Of a DNA stretch of 64,000 nt, positions 47,035 to 55,845 are shown piece after piece. The stretch spans positions 149,288 to 213,287 of the forward strand of contig JAFXXQ010000037.1 of NCBI GenBank assembly GCA_017542145.1, written 5' to 3'. Each line of letters opens with the position of its first letter. Position 1 is the first letter of the stretch. Below the pieces are notes generated by a model. It was not told the DNA's origin, searched no databases, and worked only from the letters and a program-made list of their open reading frames with translations. Position numbers and translations under genes: made by a program. The DNA is from Bacteroidaceae bacterium. Lineage in GTDB: Bacteria > Bacteroidota > Bacteroidia > Bacteroidales > Bacteroidaceae.

Positions 47035-47047
47035 ACCATAAGTACCG

Positions 47048-47842
47048 ATGAAGTGTCTGATTTTAGCCGCGGGCTATGCCACACGCCTTTATCCTCTGAC
47101 GGAGAACTTCCCGAAGCCGCTCCTGAAAGTGGGTGAGCGCACTATCCTCGATTGGCTGGTAGATGATATTGACACGTGCGACGCTGTGGATGAATACATT
47201 GTCATTTCCAATCATCGCTTTGCGCATCACTTTGAGGCGTGGGCAGCTACGAAGCCACAGCGCATTACCATACTTGACGATGGAACGGAAAGTAACGAAA
47301 CCCGTTTGGGCGCCGTGCGCGATATCGAACTGGCAATACAAAATCAACAAATTGAATCAAAAATCGAGCCTCCTGCCCGCTCGTTGAATAGAGATGATGT
47401 TGCCCCCTCATATCTTGTTATTGCGGGTGACAATGTGCTGGACTTCAGCTTGACCCACTTCATTCGCTATGCGCAGGAGAAGGGCACTTCGTGCATCATG
47501 CGCTACCACGAGCCTTCTGATACCAAACTGCTCAAGTGTGGCGTAGTCACTATTGACGCAGACGACCTTGTGCTGCGTATGACGGAAAAATCGCCCACGC
47601 CCGAGACGCATTGGGCTTGTCCTCCTTTCTATTATTATACGGCTGCCGATGCACAACGGGTGGGGCAGGGCATAGCGGCCGGCTGCGGTACGGATGCCCC
47701 AGGCAGCTTTATGGCTTGGCTCTGCGAACAGACTCCCGTCCATGCAATGGAAATGCCTGGGCGTCGCTACGATATAGGCAATCTACAGAGCTACGAGGAG
47801 GTGCAGCGTACCTACAAAGGGATTGAAAATAGTAATCATTAA
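47048..47842 (+). CDS. Sugar-1-phosphate nucleotidyltransferase
   Basis: 264 residues with a Rossmann-like nucleotidyltransferase fold. The signature LILAAGYATRLYPLTENFPKPLLKVGERTILD is at the N-terminus, followed by the metal-binding AGDN segment near residue 127 and TEKSPTPETHWACPPFYYY. An extra loop of about 20 residues (QNQQIESKIEPPARSLNRDD) precedes the AGDN strand. It should join NTP and a sugar-1-phosphate to make an NDP-sugar; the base used is unknown. The 13-nt gap to the kinase gene supports a two-step activation pathway. Confidence 0.85.
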   Translation: MKCLILAAGYATRLYPLTENFPKPLLKVGERTILDWLVDDIDTCDAVDEYIVISNHRFAHHFEAWAATKPQRITILDDGTESNETRLGAVRDIELAIQNQQIESKIEPPARSLNRDDVAPSYLVIAGDNVLDFSLTHFIRYAQEKGTSCIMRYHEPSDTKLLKCGVVTIDADDLVLRMTEKSPTPETHWACPPFYYYTAADAQRVGQGIAAGCGTDAPGSFMAWLCEQTPVHAMEMPGRRYDIGNLQSYEEVQRTYKGIENSNH

Positions 47843-47855
47843 ATAGTTAATTACC

Positions 47856-49301
47856 ATGATGTCAAGGAGAAATTTTCTGAAAGCAATGGGTGCGACAACG
47901 GCAGGGGTCGTGCTGTCAACTTCCCCCATTAGTGCTGCCGAGCGTCTTACAGATAAGAAGACGAAGAAAAAATCAGCACCCGAGGAACCTGCAAAAGTGA
48001 AGCTCGCCTGTGTAGGCATAGCCAACCGCGGACGACAGATTATCGGCGACTTGGAGCGCACGGGTCTTTGCGAGATTGTCGCCCTGTGCGACGTGGATCC
48101 GAACAGCAAGGAGTCGAAACAGACAATTGCCGAACATCCGAACGCCAAGGTCTTCACCGACTTCCGCGAGATGTTCGACAAGTATTCCAACGAATTCGAG
48201 GCGGTCAGCGTGGCCATCCCCGACTTCTCCCACTTCCCCGTTTGTATGCTGGCTATTTCGATGGGCAAGCACGTTTACGTAGAGAAACCATTGGCGCGTA
48301 CGTTCCAGGAGATTGAACTGCTGATGGATATTGCCCGCCGTCATCCTGAGGTGGTGACGCAAGTGGGCAATCAGGGTCATTCCGAGGCTAACTATTTCCA
48401 GTTCAAGGCATGGAAGGAAGCCGGCATCATCAAGGATGTATATCGCATCGATGCCCACTTCAACGATTGGCGCCGCTGGTATCCCTACGACCCCAACACC
48501 GACCATTATCCTGAAGCACAGCCCGTGCCCGAGGGCATGAATTGGAATGTCTGGAATGGTACGTCGCATTTCCACGACTACAACGATAAGTATCATCCCG
48601 GCAATTGGCGCGGATGGTTCGACTTCGGCCTCGGCGCGCTGGGCGACTGGGGCGCACACCTCATTGATACGTGCCATGAATTCCTTGAGCTCGGACTTCC
48701 CTACGAGGTGGAGCCGCTGAAGATAACGGATTTTAACGACTATTTCTTCCCGAAGGAGACAACTCTCCGCTTCCGTTTCCCCTCGCGTGGCGACATGCCG
48801 CCCGTAGACCTCACATGGTACGACGGAGAAAAGAACCTGCCGCCTCTTCCCGAAGGTTATGGCTCAATGACCAGCAACCAGAGTGACGTTCCCGCTTCGG
48901 GTCAGAATGTTCCCGGCAAGGATGCCAAGTTGAGTCCGGGTAAAATTATCTACAGTAAGACACTCACGTTCCGCGGTGGCAGTCATGGTTCCACATTGCG
49001 CATTATTCCCGAATCTGTGGCTCGCGAGATGCAGGATAAATTGCCCGAAGTGCCCAAGAGCCCGTCGAATCATTTCGCTAACTTCCTGCTGGCTTGTCAG
49101 GGGAAGGAGCAAACGCGTTCGCCGTTCCATATCTTCGGCCCGATGGCACAGTGCTTCAGCCTTGGCATTATTGCCATCCGTACGCAGAGTAAGATTCAGT
49201 TTGATGCCCGCACAAAAACCATTGCGAACAACGCCTTTGCCAATGCTCTGCTCACAGGCATGCCACCCAGAAAGGGATGGGAGGAATTCTACAAGCTTTA
49301 A
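47856..49301 (+). CDS. Gfo/Idh/MocA family oxidoreductase, Tat-exported
   Basis: 481 residues. The N-terminus MSRRNFLKAMGATTAGVVL is a twin-arginine signal with the SRRNFLK box, so the enzyme is exported folded, with its cofactor. The Rossmann domain starts VKLACVGIANRGRQI, and VYVEKPLARTFQEIELL is the usual EKP motif. The C-terminal domain has GDWGAHLIDTCHEFL with the conserved catalytic Asp/His residues. Tat-exported members in Bacteroidetes oxidise C3 of glycosides or otherwise modify them outside the cytoplasm. The next gene encodes a DUF1080 hydrolase, the partner of such enzymes in 3-keto-glycoside breakdown. Confidence 0.9.
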   Translation: MMSRRNFLKAMGATTAGVVLSTSPISAAERLTDKKTKKKSAPEEPAKVKLACVGIANRGRQIIGDLERTGLCEIVALCDVDPNSKESKQTIAEHPNAKVFTDFREMFDKYSNEFEAVSVAIPDFSHFPVCMLAISMGKHVYVEKPLARTFQEIELLMDIARRHPEVVTQVGNQGHSEANYFQFKAWKEAGIIKDVYRIDAHFNDWRRWYPYDPNTDHYPEAQPVPEGMNWNVWNGTSHFHDYNDKYHPGNWRGWFDFGLGALGDWGAHLIDTCHEFLELGLPYEVEPLKITDFNDYFFPKETTLRFRFPSRGDMPPVDLTWYDGEKNLPPLPEGYGSMTSNQSDVPASGQNVPGKDAKLSPGKIIYSKTLTFRGGSHGSTLRIIPESVAREMQDKLPEVPKSPSNHFANFLLACQGKEQTRSPFHIFGPMAQCFSLGIIAIRTQSKIQFDARTKTIANNAFANALLTGMPPRKGWEEFYKL

Positions 49302-49342
49302 GTGAAAAATAAGTTTAATGCTTTAATGATAAAAGAAAGAAA

Positions 49343-50194
49343 ATGAAAAAGATATTCTTTTTTGCTGTAATTTCACTATTGTTACTTTCATCTTGTTGCG
49401 GACAGAAGAAAGACGCCTGTTGCAAGGAAAAATGCGATGCCCACAAGGGCGTGGCTGCGATGTGTGCACAAGAGCGTGACAAGGTAATCGCGGAAGCCGT
49501 TGCTTTGAAAAACAGCAAGCCCAATACATTAAGTGCAAAGGAGAAGGCCGACGGCTGGAAACTCCTTTGGGACGGCAAGTCAACCGACGGCTGGCGTAGT
49601 GCGCGCGCTGACAACTTCCCCAGTCACGGTTGGAAGATTGCCGATGGCATTCTCACGGTGGAGGCTGCCGATGGAGCAGAATCCGGCAACGGAGGTGACA
49701 TTATCACCATTGATGAATTTGCCAACTTCATCCTCAAAGTCGATTTCCGTATTACTCCTGGAGCCAACAGTGGTATCAAGTATTTTGTTGATCCGGGTTT
49801 GAACAAAGGCCCTGGTTCGGCTATAGGTTGCGAATTTCAGATTTTGGACGATGAGCTGCATCCCGACGCCAAGCTGGGCGTAAAAGGCAATCGTACGCAG
49901 GGCTCGCTTTACGACCTTATTCCTTCGCCCAATGGCGAATGGGACAACCTCTGTGATGCCGACGGCTTCAAGACGGCCATGGTGGTTGTCATGGGCAACC
50001 ACGTGGAGCATTGGCTGAATGGCGTGAAGCTGTTGGAGTATGAGCGCAACAACCAGATGTGGAACGCCCTTGTCGCCTATAGTAAGTATCGTGATTGGCC
50101 GAACTTCGGCAACCATGCTTCGGGTCATATCCTTTTGCAGGATCACGGTAACGAGGTCTGCTTCCGTAACGTCAAAATCAAAGTGCTGGAGTAG
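49343..50194 (+). CDS. DUF1080 lipoprotein (3-keto-disaccharide hydrolase-type)
   Basis: 283 residues. The signal peptide ends in the lipobox LLLLSSCCG. Just after it lies a cysteine-rich stretch ([19 protein letters not shown]), then a helical linker and the 3-keto-disaccharide hydrolase domain (PF06439, about 70-283). Visible features are [38 protein letters not shown], and QGSLYDLIP. Members cleave 3-keto-glucosides made by Gfo/Idh/MocA enzymes. It is 41 nt after the oxidoreductase gene. A second, simpler paralogue lies at 61616-62398. Confidence 0.9.
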   Translation: MKKIFFFAVISLLLLSSCCGQKKDACCKEKCDAHKGVAAMCAQERDKVIAEAVALKNSKPNTLSAKEKADGWKLLWDGKSTDGWRSARADNFPSHGWKIADGILTVEAADGAESGNGGDIITIDEFANFILKVDFRITPGANSGIKYFVDPGLNKGPGSAIGCEFQILDDELHPDAKLGVKGNRTQGSLYDLIPSPNGEWDNLCDADGFKTAMVVVMGNHVEHWLNGVKLLEYERNNQMWNALVAYSKYRDWPNFGNHASGHILLQDHGNEVCFRNVKIKVLE

Positions 50195-50197
50195 GCT

Positions 50198-50740
50198 GTG
50201 GCTGAACGAAAACTGAACTGGTACGTCGGCTTCACGAAGTCGTGTCAGGAGAAGAAAGTAGCGGAGGCGCTGACTGCAATGGGGGTGGAGCACTACCTTC
50301 CCATCCAGAAGGTGCGCCGCAAATGGAGCGACCGCATCAAGGTGATTGATAAACTGGTCATCCCTCACATGATTTTCATTTTTACTGATCAGGACACGCG
50401 CGTAAAACTGTTGCCGGAAATCAACGGGTTGACGGGTTATATGTCCAAAGGAGGCCCGTGGAATCCTATCGTCGTACCAGAAAGGCAGATGAACGACTTC
50501 CGCTTCATGGTGGAGAATGCAAGCGACGATGTGTTGTTTGAACAGAATCCCTTGAAACCGGGTGACCCGATTGAAGTGCTTGTTGGCCCGCTGGCAGGTA
50601 TGCGCGGCGAGCTGATAAAGACAGAGAAAGGGGAGTATGTGGCTATTCGCTTGATGTCAATGGGCGCGGCAATGGTGAAGGTGTCGTTGAATTCCATTCG
50701 GCGCTACGACCCTGAGAAGGATGAGCCTATGATGATGTAA
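50198..50740 (+). CDS. NusG-like transcription antiterminator (UpxY-type)
   Basis: 180 residues, starting at a GTG 3 nt after the DUF1080 stop. The N-terminal NusG domain (NWYVGFTKSCQEKKVAEAL and EHYLPIQKVRRKWSD) is followed by a KOW-type C-terminal domain (KPGDPIEVLVGPLAGMRGELI). The size and N-terminus fit UpxY-type specialised NusG paralogues, which usually head capsule operons and keep RNA polymerase elongating. Here the gene closes a sugar-metabolism operon, with no polysaccharide biosynthesis gene following; the next gene (folC) is on the opposite strand. Confidence 0.88.
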   Translation: MAERKLNWYVGFTKSCQEKKVAEALTAMGVEHYLPIQKVRRKWSDRIKVIDKLVIPHMIFIFTDQDTRVKLLPEINGLTGYMSKGGPWNPIVVPERQMNDFRFMVENASDDVLFEQNPLKPGDPIEVLVGPLAGMRGELIKTEKGEYVAIRLMSMGAAMVKVSLNSIRRYDPEKDEPMMM

Positions 50741-50751
50741 AAGCCGCCGCC

Positions 50752-51996
50752 CTAGTCCCCAATTGCTTGCAGGAAGTCTGCTACTACGAAATTGCTGCCT
50801 CCGACGAAGATGAAGTCATCGGGGGCGGCTTCGTTTTTTGCGGTTAAGAAAGCATCGCCTACGGAGGGGAATTCACGTCCCATTAGGCCGTAGCAGCGAG
50901 CTAAGGCAAGTAGCATGTGGCTGTTGAGCGCACGATGCGTACTGGGTTGCGTGAGATAATAGACGGCATCCTTCGGTAAGGCGTTGAGAATGGGGCGTAT
51001 GTCCTTGTCATCCACGAATCCCAATACAATGCGGAGCATGCGACATTGCTGTTGCTTCAGTTGACGGATGTTGTCTTGCAAGCCACCCGCATTATGGCCG
51101 ATGTCGCAGATTATGGTAGGATTTGTTCCCAATTGTTGCCAGCGTCCCATAAGCCCCGTCAGGTCGCAGACGTGAGCAAATCCTTCGTAGATGTTTTCCT
51201 TTGAAAGCGTATACCCCAACTGTTTCAGCACATTTACTGCGACTAAGATGGTGCGGGCGTTCTTTTTTTGGTAGGGGCCTTTGAGCTGCATCTCCAGAGA
51301 CTCCGATTTTTCTGTGGTTTCTGGATTATCTGCAAAAAAAATGGGGGCATTCAATGCTTGTGCTCGGGCAAGGAATACGGATTGTGTCTCGGGATGCGTT
51401 TCGCCAATGACCACGGGTGTTTCGGGCTTGATGATGCCCGCTTTCTCACCGGCAATTTTTTCAAGTGTATCGCCAAGCAACGCCGTGTGCTCCAAACTGA
51501 TGTTGGTAATAACGGACAAGTCAGGACGGATTACGTTCGTGCAGTCGAGCCGTCCGCCAAGTCCCACTTCAATAACAGCGACATCGACACTCTCATCGGC
51601 AAAGTAGCTGAAAGCAAGGGCCGTGGTAACTTCGAAGAAAGAGGGATGAAGGGGCTCGAAAAAAGAGCGTTCCTGCTCCACGAAAGCTGCAACGTAATCC
51701 TTTGCTATAGGCTTGCCGTTCACGCGGATGCGTTCGCTGAAATCGAGTAGGTGAGGGGATGTATAGAGCCCTACACGATATCCTGCCGATTGCAGGATAG
51801 CAGCTAAAGTATGAGAACAAGAGCCCTTGCCGTTGGTGCCGCCTACATGGATAGTGCGGTATTTGCGATGTGGACGACCGAAGTGTTCATCCAGCGCCAG
51901 CGTATTCGCCAGTCCTTCCTTATAGGCTCCTGCACCGATGTTGTGAAACGCCGGAGCGCATCGATAAAGGTAAGCAATGGCTTCCTCGTAGGTCAT
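50752..51996 (-). CDS. folC: Folylpolyglutamate synthase / dihydrofolate synthase
   Basis: 414 residues. The Mur-ligase-like P-loop reads HVGGTNGKGSCSHTLAAIL near residue 50, followed by the YTSPHLLDFSERIRVNGKPI segment and TTALAFSYFADESVDVAVIEVGLGGRLDCTNV. The C-terminal domain has GRWQQLGTNPTIICDIGHNAGGL. It adds glutamate residues to folate and often makes dihydrofolate as well. It starts 2 nt after the dnaJ stop, so grpE-dnaJ-folC is probably one transcript. Confidence 0.94.
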   Translation of the reverse strand: MTYEEAIAYLYRCAPAFHNIGAGAYKEGLANTLALDEHFGRPHRKYRTIHVGGTNGKGSCSHTLAAILQSAGYRVGLYTSPHLLDFSERIRVNGKPIAKDYVAAFVEQERSFFEPLHPSFFEVTTALAFSYFADESVDVAVIEVGLGGRLDCTNVIRPDLSVITNISLEHTALLGDTLEKIAGEKAGIIKPETPVVIGETHPETQSVFLARAQALNAPIFFADNPETTEKSESLEMQLKGPYQKKNARTILVAVNVLKQLGYTLSKENIYEGFAHVCDLTGLMGRWQQLGTNPTIICDIGHNAGGLQDNIRQLKQQQCRMLRIVLGFVDDKDIRPILNALPKDAVYYLTQPSTHRALNSHMLLALARCYGLMGREFPSVGDAFLTAKNEAAPDDFIFVGGSNFVVADFLQAIGD

Positions 51997-51998
51997 TG

Positions 51999-53159
51999 TC
52001 AGTCAAAAAGATTCTTGAATTTCTGGAAAAAACTCTGCTTGGTGCTTTCGGAAGGCTTGAAGTTGTCGGATTCCCGCAGGTTCTCCAGCGTGTTCTTTTC
52101 GTCACGGCTGAGCGTTTCGGGAATATAGACGCTGATGCGCACAAGCAGGTCACCATTTCCGTAGCCGTTGATGGCGGGCAGGCCTTTGCCGCGCAGTCGC
52201 ATCACTTTGCCGGGTTGCGTGCCAGGCTCGATTGTCATTCGCACCTTGCCTGTAACGGTGGGGATGTCTACCTGTCCGCCAAGCGCAGCCTGTGGAACGC
52301 TGATCATCAGATTATAGACGAGGTCGTTGCCATCGCGGATGAGCTCCTTCGGCTCCTCCTCCACAATCTGAATGTAGAGGTCGCCGGGGACGCCGTTGTG
52401 CTTGGCGGCGTTGCCTTTTCCGCTCATGGTGAGCTGGTATTCGCTTGTGGCGCCGGCGGGAATCTTGGCGGTGATGACTTCCTCGCCATAGACAATACCC
52501 TCGCCACTACACTTGCGGCATTTGTTCTTGATAATCTTTCCTTCACCTCCGCAGCGCGGGCAGGCAGTTTGTGTCTGCATCATGCCGAACATGCTTTGAC
52601 GCGTGCGGATGACGTAACCCGTTCCGTGACAGTCGGGACATGTTTCTGTGCCGCTGCCCTTCTCGGCGCCTGTGCCGTTGCAGTCGGGGCAGGGGACGTA
52701 TTTCTTGACTTTCAGTTTCTTTTCCGTACCAGAGGCAATCTCCTGCAAGGTGAGCTTCACCTTGACGCGGAGGTCGCTGCCGCGGTAGACGCGCTCTGAC
52801 TGGCGTCCGCCTCCTCCGAAGCCTCCTCCGAAGGCGCTGCCGAAGCCGTGTCCGCCGAAAATGTCGCCAAACATGCTGAAGATGTCGTCCATCGAGAATC
52901 CTCCCGCGCCGAATCCTCCAGCACCACCCATACCCTCTACACCATCAGGGCCGAACTGGTCGTAGCGTGCACGCTTCTCTTTGTCGCTCAGCACGCTGTA
53001 AGCCTCCGCTGCCTCCTTAAACTTCTCCTCGGCGGCTTTGTCGCCTGGGTTGCGGTCAGGGTGGTACTTAATGGCCAGCGTCTTGTAGGCTTTCTTTATC
53101 TCTTCCTCCGTAGCGTTCTTGGCGACGCCCAGGACTTCGTAGTAATCACGTTTTGCCAT
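51999..53159 (-). CDS. dnaJ: Chaperone DnaJ
   Basis: 386 residues. The J domain has the HPD motif (YHPDRNPGD near residue 33), followed by a Gly/Phe region ([17 protein letters not shown]) and the zinc domain with four CxxCxGxG-type motifs ([32 protein letters not shown]). The C-terminal substrate-binding domain is normal. It stimulates the DnaK ATPase and binds unfolded protein. It lies 18 nt after grpE. Confidence 0.97.
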   Translation of the reverse strand: MAKRDYYEVLGVAKNATEEEIKKAYKTLAIKYHPDRNPGDKAAEEKFKEAAEAYSVLSDKEKRARYDQFGPDGVEGMGGAGGFGAGGFSMDDIFSMFGDIFGGHGFGSAFGGGFGGGGRQSERVYRGSDLRVKVKLTLQEIASGTEKKLKVKKYVPCPDCNGTGAEKGSGTETCPDCHGTGYVIRTRQSMFGMMQTQTACPRCGGEGKIIKNKCRKCSGEGIVYGEEVITAKIPAGATSEYQLTMSGKGNAAKHNGVPGDLYIQIVEEEPKELIRDGNDLVYNLMISVPQAALGGQVDIPTVTGKVRMTIEPGTQPGKVMRLRGKGLPAINGYGNGDLLVRISVYIPETLSRDEKNTLENLRESDNFKPSESTKQSFFQKFKNLFD

Positions 53160-53177
53160 TTTGTCTGTTCCTTATTA

Positions 53178-53834
53178 TTAATTGGCCACAACCACTTTCG
53201 AGTGGCGGATAACTCGGTCGTTAAGTTTATAGCCCTTTTGTACGCAGTCAATGACTTGTCCTTTGGGCATTTCATTGGAAGCTGGTACCATTGCGATGGC
53301 TTCGTGGTAGTCGGTGTCGAAGGGTTCGCCCTTGGCTTCTATTTCTCTGAGGCCATTCTGCTCAAGGGTGGAGCGGAACTTGTTGGCGATAAGCTCAAAC
53401 CCTTGACGGCAGCTGTCGGCATCGTCCGTCTTGCTCATCGCTTCGAGGGCGCGGTCCATGTCGTCGAGGACGGGCAGCACGGCCGTCATCAGGTGAGCCG
53501 AGCCGTTGAGGACGAGCTCGCTCTTCTCCTTCAACGTACGCTTGCGGTAGTTCTCGAACTCAGCCATCTGGCGGAGGTATTTATCATGCAGTTCGTTGTA
53601 CTTCGCTTCGGCCTCTGAGAGTGCTGTCAGTAGCTTCTCTTCTTCCGTAGCGACCTCATCAGCTTGGCTGGATGCATTTTCCTCGACGTTTTCTTCGGGT
53701 TGTTCGGATTCTTCGGAAACAGGTTCAATGGTCTCGTTTGTTTCTTGGGCTTCTTGGGCTTTTTGAGCCTCATTCATTTCTTTGCTTTCTTCAGCTTTTG
53801 CTTCCTTCATATATTTCTTGTTTTTCTTTGACAT
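53178..53834 (-). CDS. grpE: Nucleotide exchange factor GrpE
   Basis: 218 residues from the ATG at 53834 (MSKKNKKYMKEAK). A long acidic, Glu/Gln-rich N-terminal stretch with coiled-coil character is followed by the GrpE core: LRQMAEFENYRKRTLKEKSEL and VLPVLDDMDRALEAM, then the beta domain ending DRVIRHSKVVVAN. It releases ADP from DnaK. The longer frame to 53921 is rejected because it runs through the sigma-54-type promoter at 53878-53893. First gene of the grpE-dnaJ-folC unit. Confidence 0.95.
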   Translation of the reverse strand: MSKKNKKYMKEAKAEESKEMNEAQKAQEAQETNETIEPVSEESEQPEENVEENASSQADEVATEEEKLLTALSEAEAKYNELHDKYLRQMAEFENYRKRTLKEKSELVLNGSAHLMTAVLPVLDDMDRALEAMSKTDDADSCRQGFELIANKFRSTLEQNGLREIEAKGEPFDTDYHEAIAMVPASNEMPKGQVIDCVQKGYKLNDRVIRHSKVVVAN

Positions 53835-53877
53835 AGCTATTCTTGTTTTAATTATTTTTCTTTTCTGCCCTGCACTA

Positions 53878-53893
53878 TGCAAAAAGTGTGCCA
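53878..53893 (-). promoter_or_regulatory. Sigma-54-type (-24/-12) promoter of grpE-dnaJ
   Basis: On the minus strand the sequence is TGGCACACTTTTTGCA, which matches TGGCACnnnnnTTGCA with correct spacing. The predicted start is near 53867, 33 nt before grpE. No TAnnTTTG box was seen in this gap. Confidence 0.6.
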
Positions 53894-54038
53894 CGTCAGT
53901 CAGTATGCCACTATTGCCCATTTCTCCGTCTTTTTTCCGTCAATTGTGGCAAATAAGGCGGCTATCCTGTCAGATGCAACAAGAAAAGCCCTTTTTTCAA
54001 AGAATGGGGAAGTAGTTCTTTCTCTTTGGAACAGGGAA

Positions 54039-54521
54039 TTATTCCCTCAGGAAACTGCCGTCGAAGGTGAGGGGGAGGAGCTGCTTAACGCCCTCGATAA
54101 CAAACGTCCCCTGTGTACCGTAAAGCAGGATGCGCATAGGGCATCCTGAACGTGTCTCCGTTTCCAGCATTACCTGCCGGCAGGCGCCGCAGGGAGGGGT
54201 AGGGATGGAAGTGAGGCCGTTGGCATCTGCTGCAGCTATGGCCAATGCTACAACGCTCTGCTCGGGATACTGTGCTCCAGCAGCAAAGAGAGCTGTCCGC
54301 TCGGCGCAAAGACCTGAAGGGAATGCGGCGTTTTCCTGATTGCTGCCTATCACAATTGTTCCGCCGTTGAGACGAGCGGCTGCGCCGACGTGGAAGTGGC
54401 TGTAGGGAGCATAGCTGCGCTTGGTGGCTTCCTGAGCCGACAGCACCAGCTGACGGTCAGCTTCTGCCAGCTCGTCGAAAGCATAGAGCGTATAGTGACA
54501 TTCGTGGGTGAATTCTTTCAT
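54039..54521 (-). CDS. cdd: Cytidine deaminase
   Basis: 160 residues. The zinc site is complete: CAE at residues 72-74 (GLCAERTALFA) and PCGAC with Cys111 and Cys114. The substrate segment SHFHVGAAARLNGG is in place. It deaminates cytidine and deoxycytidine in pyrimidine salvage. The promoter lies at 54542-54573, overlapping that of the divergent LysM gene. Confidence 0.95.
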   Translation of the reverse strand: MKEFTHECHYTLYAFDELAEADRQLVLSAQEATKRSYAPYSHFHVGAAARLNGGTIVIGSNQENAAFPSGLCAERTALFAAGAQYPEQSVVALAIAAADANGLTSIPTPPCGACRQVMLETETRSGCPMRILLYGTQGTFVIEGVKQLLPLTFDGSFLRE

Positions 54522-54541
54522 TTTTTTTCGGAGATTTTCTG

Positions 54542-54573
54542 CAAAAATAGGGCAACTGTTTCATAATACCAAA
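54542..54573 (-). promoter_or_regulatory. Bacteroidetes-type promoter of cdd
   Basis: Minus-strand TTTG (54570-54573) and TATTTTTG (54542-54549), 20 bp apart. A TATTTTTG on the plus strand at 54583-54590 is the likely -7 box of the divergent glucosaminidase gene. Confidence 0.7.
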
Positions 54574-54625
54574 ATTTTTCCGTATTTTTGTGCGCTGAAA
54601 TTAATAAGAAACCCTAAATCGCCCT

Positions 54626-55507
54626 ATGAGACGTTTGATACCGACTCTTCTTCTTGCCGTAATTGTCCTTTCGGCATCGGCTCAGAACCAACAATATGTC
54701 AAGTATATCAATCAGTACAAGTCTGTGGCTGTTGACCAGATGAAGAAATACCGAATTCCTGCCAGCATCACGTTGGCTCAGGCGTTACTTGAATCAGGCG
54801 CTGGGCAGAGCGACCTTGCGCGCAACAGCAACAACCACTTTGGCATCAAGTGCCACGACTGGGCAGGACGAAAGGTCTATCACGATGACGACCAGCGCGA
54901 GGACTGCTTCCGCGTCTACAAGTCCGTCCGCGACTCGTACGAAGATCATTCCATCTTTCTCACTTCCCATCAGCGCTACGCCAGCCTCTTCCGTCTGAAT
55001 CCGACAGACTACGTCGCTTGGGCACGAGGGCTGAAGCTGGCAGGATATGCTACCAGCTCCACCTACGCTGACAAGCTCATCAACATTATTGAGTCCTATA
55101 ACCTCGACCGTCTCGATTCCGACAACTGGAAATACGCACCCACCTACACCCCTGAGGCTCCCCACATTCCTCATCTGGCGAACGGGTTGGTGTATGTGGT
55201 TGTCCGTCAGGGTGACACCATGCAGGGTATTGCTGACGAATTCAAGATTCCACGCAGTAAACTCGTGCGCTACAACGACCTCTACAAAACTTACGTTCCT
55301 GAGAAGGGCGACATCATTTACCTTCACCGTAAAAATGCTCGCGCCCAGAAGGGTTACGCCATTCACATTGTCAAGGACGGCGACAGCATGTACCAGATCT
55401 CCCAGATGTATGGCATCCGCCTGAAACGCCTCTATAAAATGAATAAGGACAAGGGTGACATCTACACCTACAGCCCCCGTGTCGGCGACTTCATCCGCCT
55501 CCGCTGA
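54626..55507 (+). CDS. Secreted glucosaminidase (GH73) with two LysM domains
   Basis: 293 residues with a signal peptide (cut after VLSASAQ). The glucosaminidase domain (about 25-170) has the catalytic glutamate in ALLESGAGQSDLA (Glu56) and NNHFGIKCHDW, as in FlgJ-type enzymes. Two LysM repeats follow (about 190-235, VVVRQGDTMQGIADEF, and 247-290, HIVKDGDSMYQISQMY), which bind peptidoglycan. The enzyme should cut the glycan strands of the cell wall during growth or division. Confidence 0.92.
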   Translation: MRRLIPTLLLAVIVLSASAQNQQYVKYINQYKSVAVDQMKKYRIPASITLAQALLESGAGQSDLARNSNNHFGIKCHDWAGRKVYHDDDQREDCFRVYKSVRDSYEDHSIFLTSHQRYASLFRLNPTDYVAWARGLKLAGYATSSTYADKLINIIESYNLDRLDSDNWKYAPTYTPEAPHIPHLANGLVYVVVRQGDTMQGIADEFKIPRSKLVRYNDLYKTYVPEKGDIIYLHRKNARAQKGYAIHIVKDGDSMYQISQMYGIRLKRLYKMNKDKGDIYTYSPRVGDFIRLR

Positions 55508-55547
55508 TACGAACCGCATTTTACTTAAACAATCACGTACTATCCAC

Positions 55548-55568
55548 GAACTAATCGTCCATTAGTTC
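55548..55568 (+). terminator. Possible terminator after the LysM gene
   Basis: An 8-bp perfect stem (GAACTAAT 55548-55555 and ATTAGTTC 55561-55568) is followed by a T-rich stretch. Confidence 0.5.
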
Positions 55569-55746
55569 TTTCTCCTTTTTTCTTCTTATCCTTCCGTTTC
55601 CCCAATGATAACATATGTAAAAATTCATGGCATATTCATGTTTTTTCGTGTTAAAGAAAAAAGTAAAAACCTGCTTCCAGGCTGAAATGTATTCCTGCAA
55701 GAACATTCAGAAAGGGCGTTTTTCTGCGAAAAAATGGGGAAAAAAG
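55569..55746. other. Intergenic leader region
   Basis: AT-rich sequence with no gene or clear repeat array. It leads to the promoter of the large secreted protein. Confidence 0.4.
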
Positions 55747-55777
55747 TTGCTAATATAAAAATGAGTTAGTATCTTTG
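55747..55777 (+). promoter_or_regulatory. Bacteroidetes-type promoter of the large secreted protein
   Basis: TTG at 55747-55749 and TATCTTTG at 55770-55777 with 20 bp between. The start near 55784 leaves a leader of about 62 nt that is rich in A and T. Confidence 0.7.
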
Positions 55778-55845
55778 CGGGTCATTAGACAGAAAAAAGT
55801 AAGTGTTTAATATTTATTCATTGTTTAACTAAAAAAAGTAAGCTT

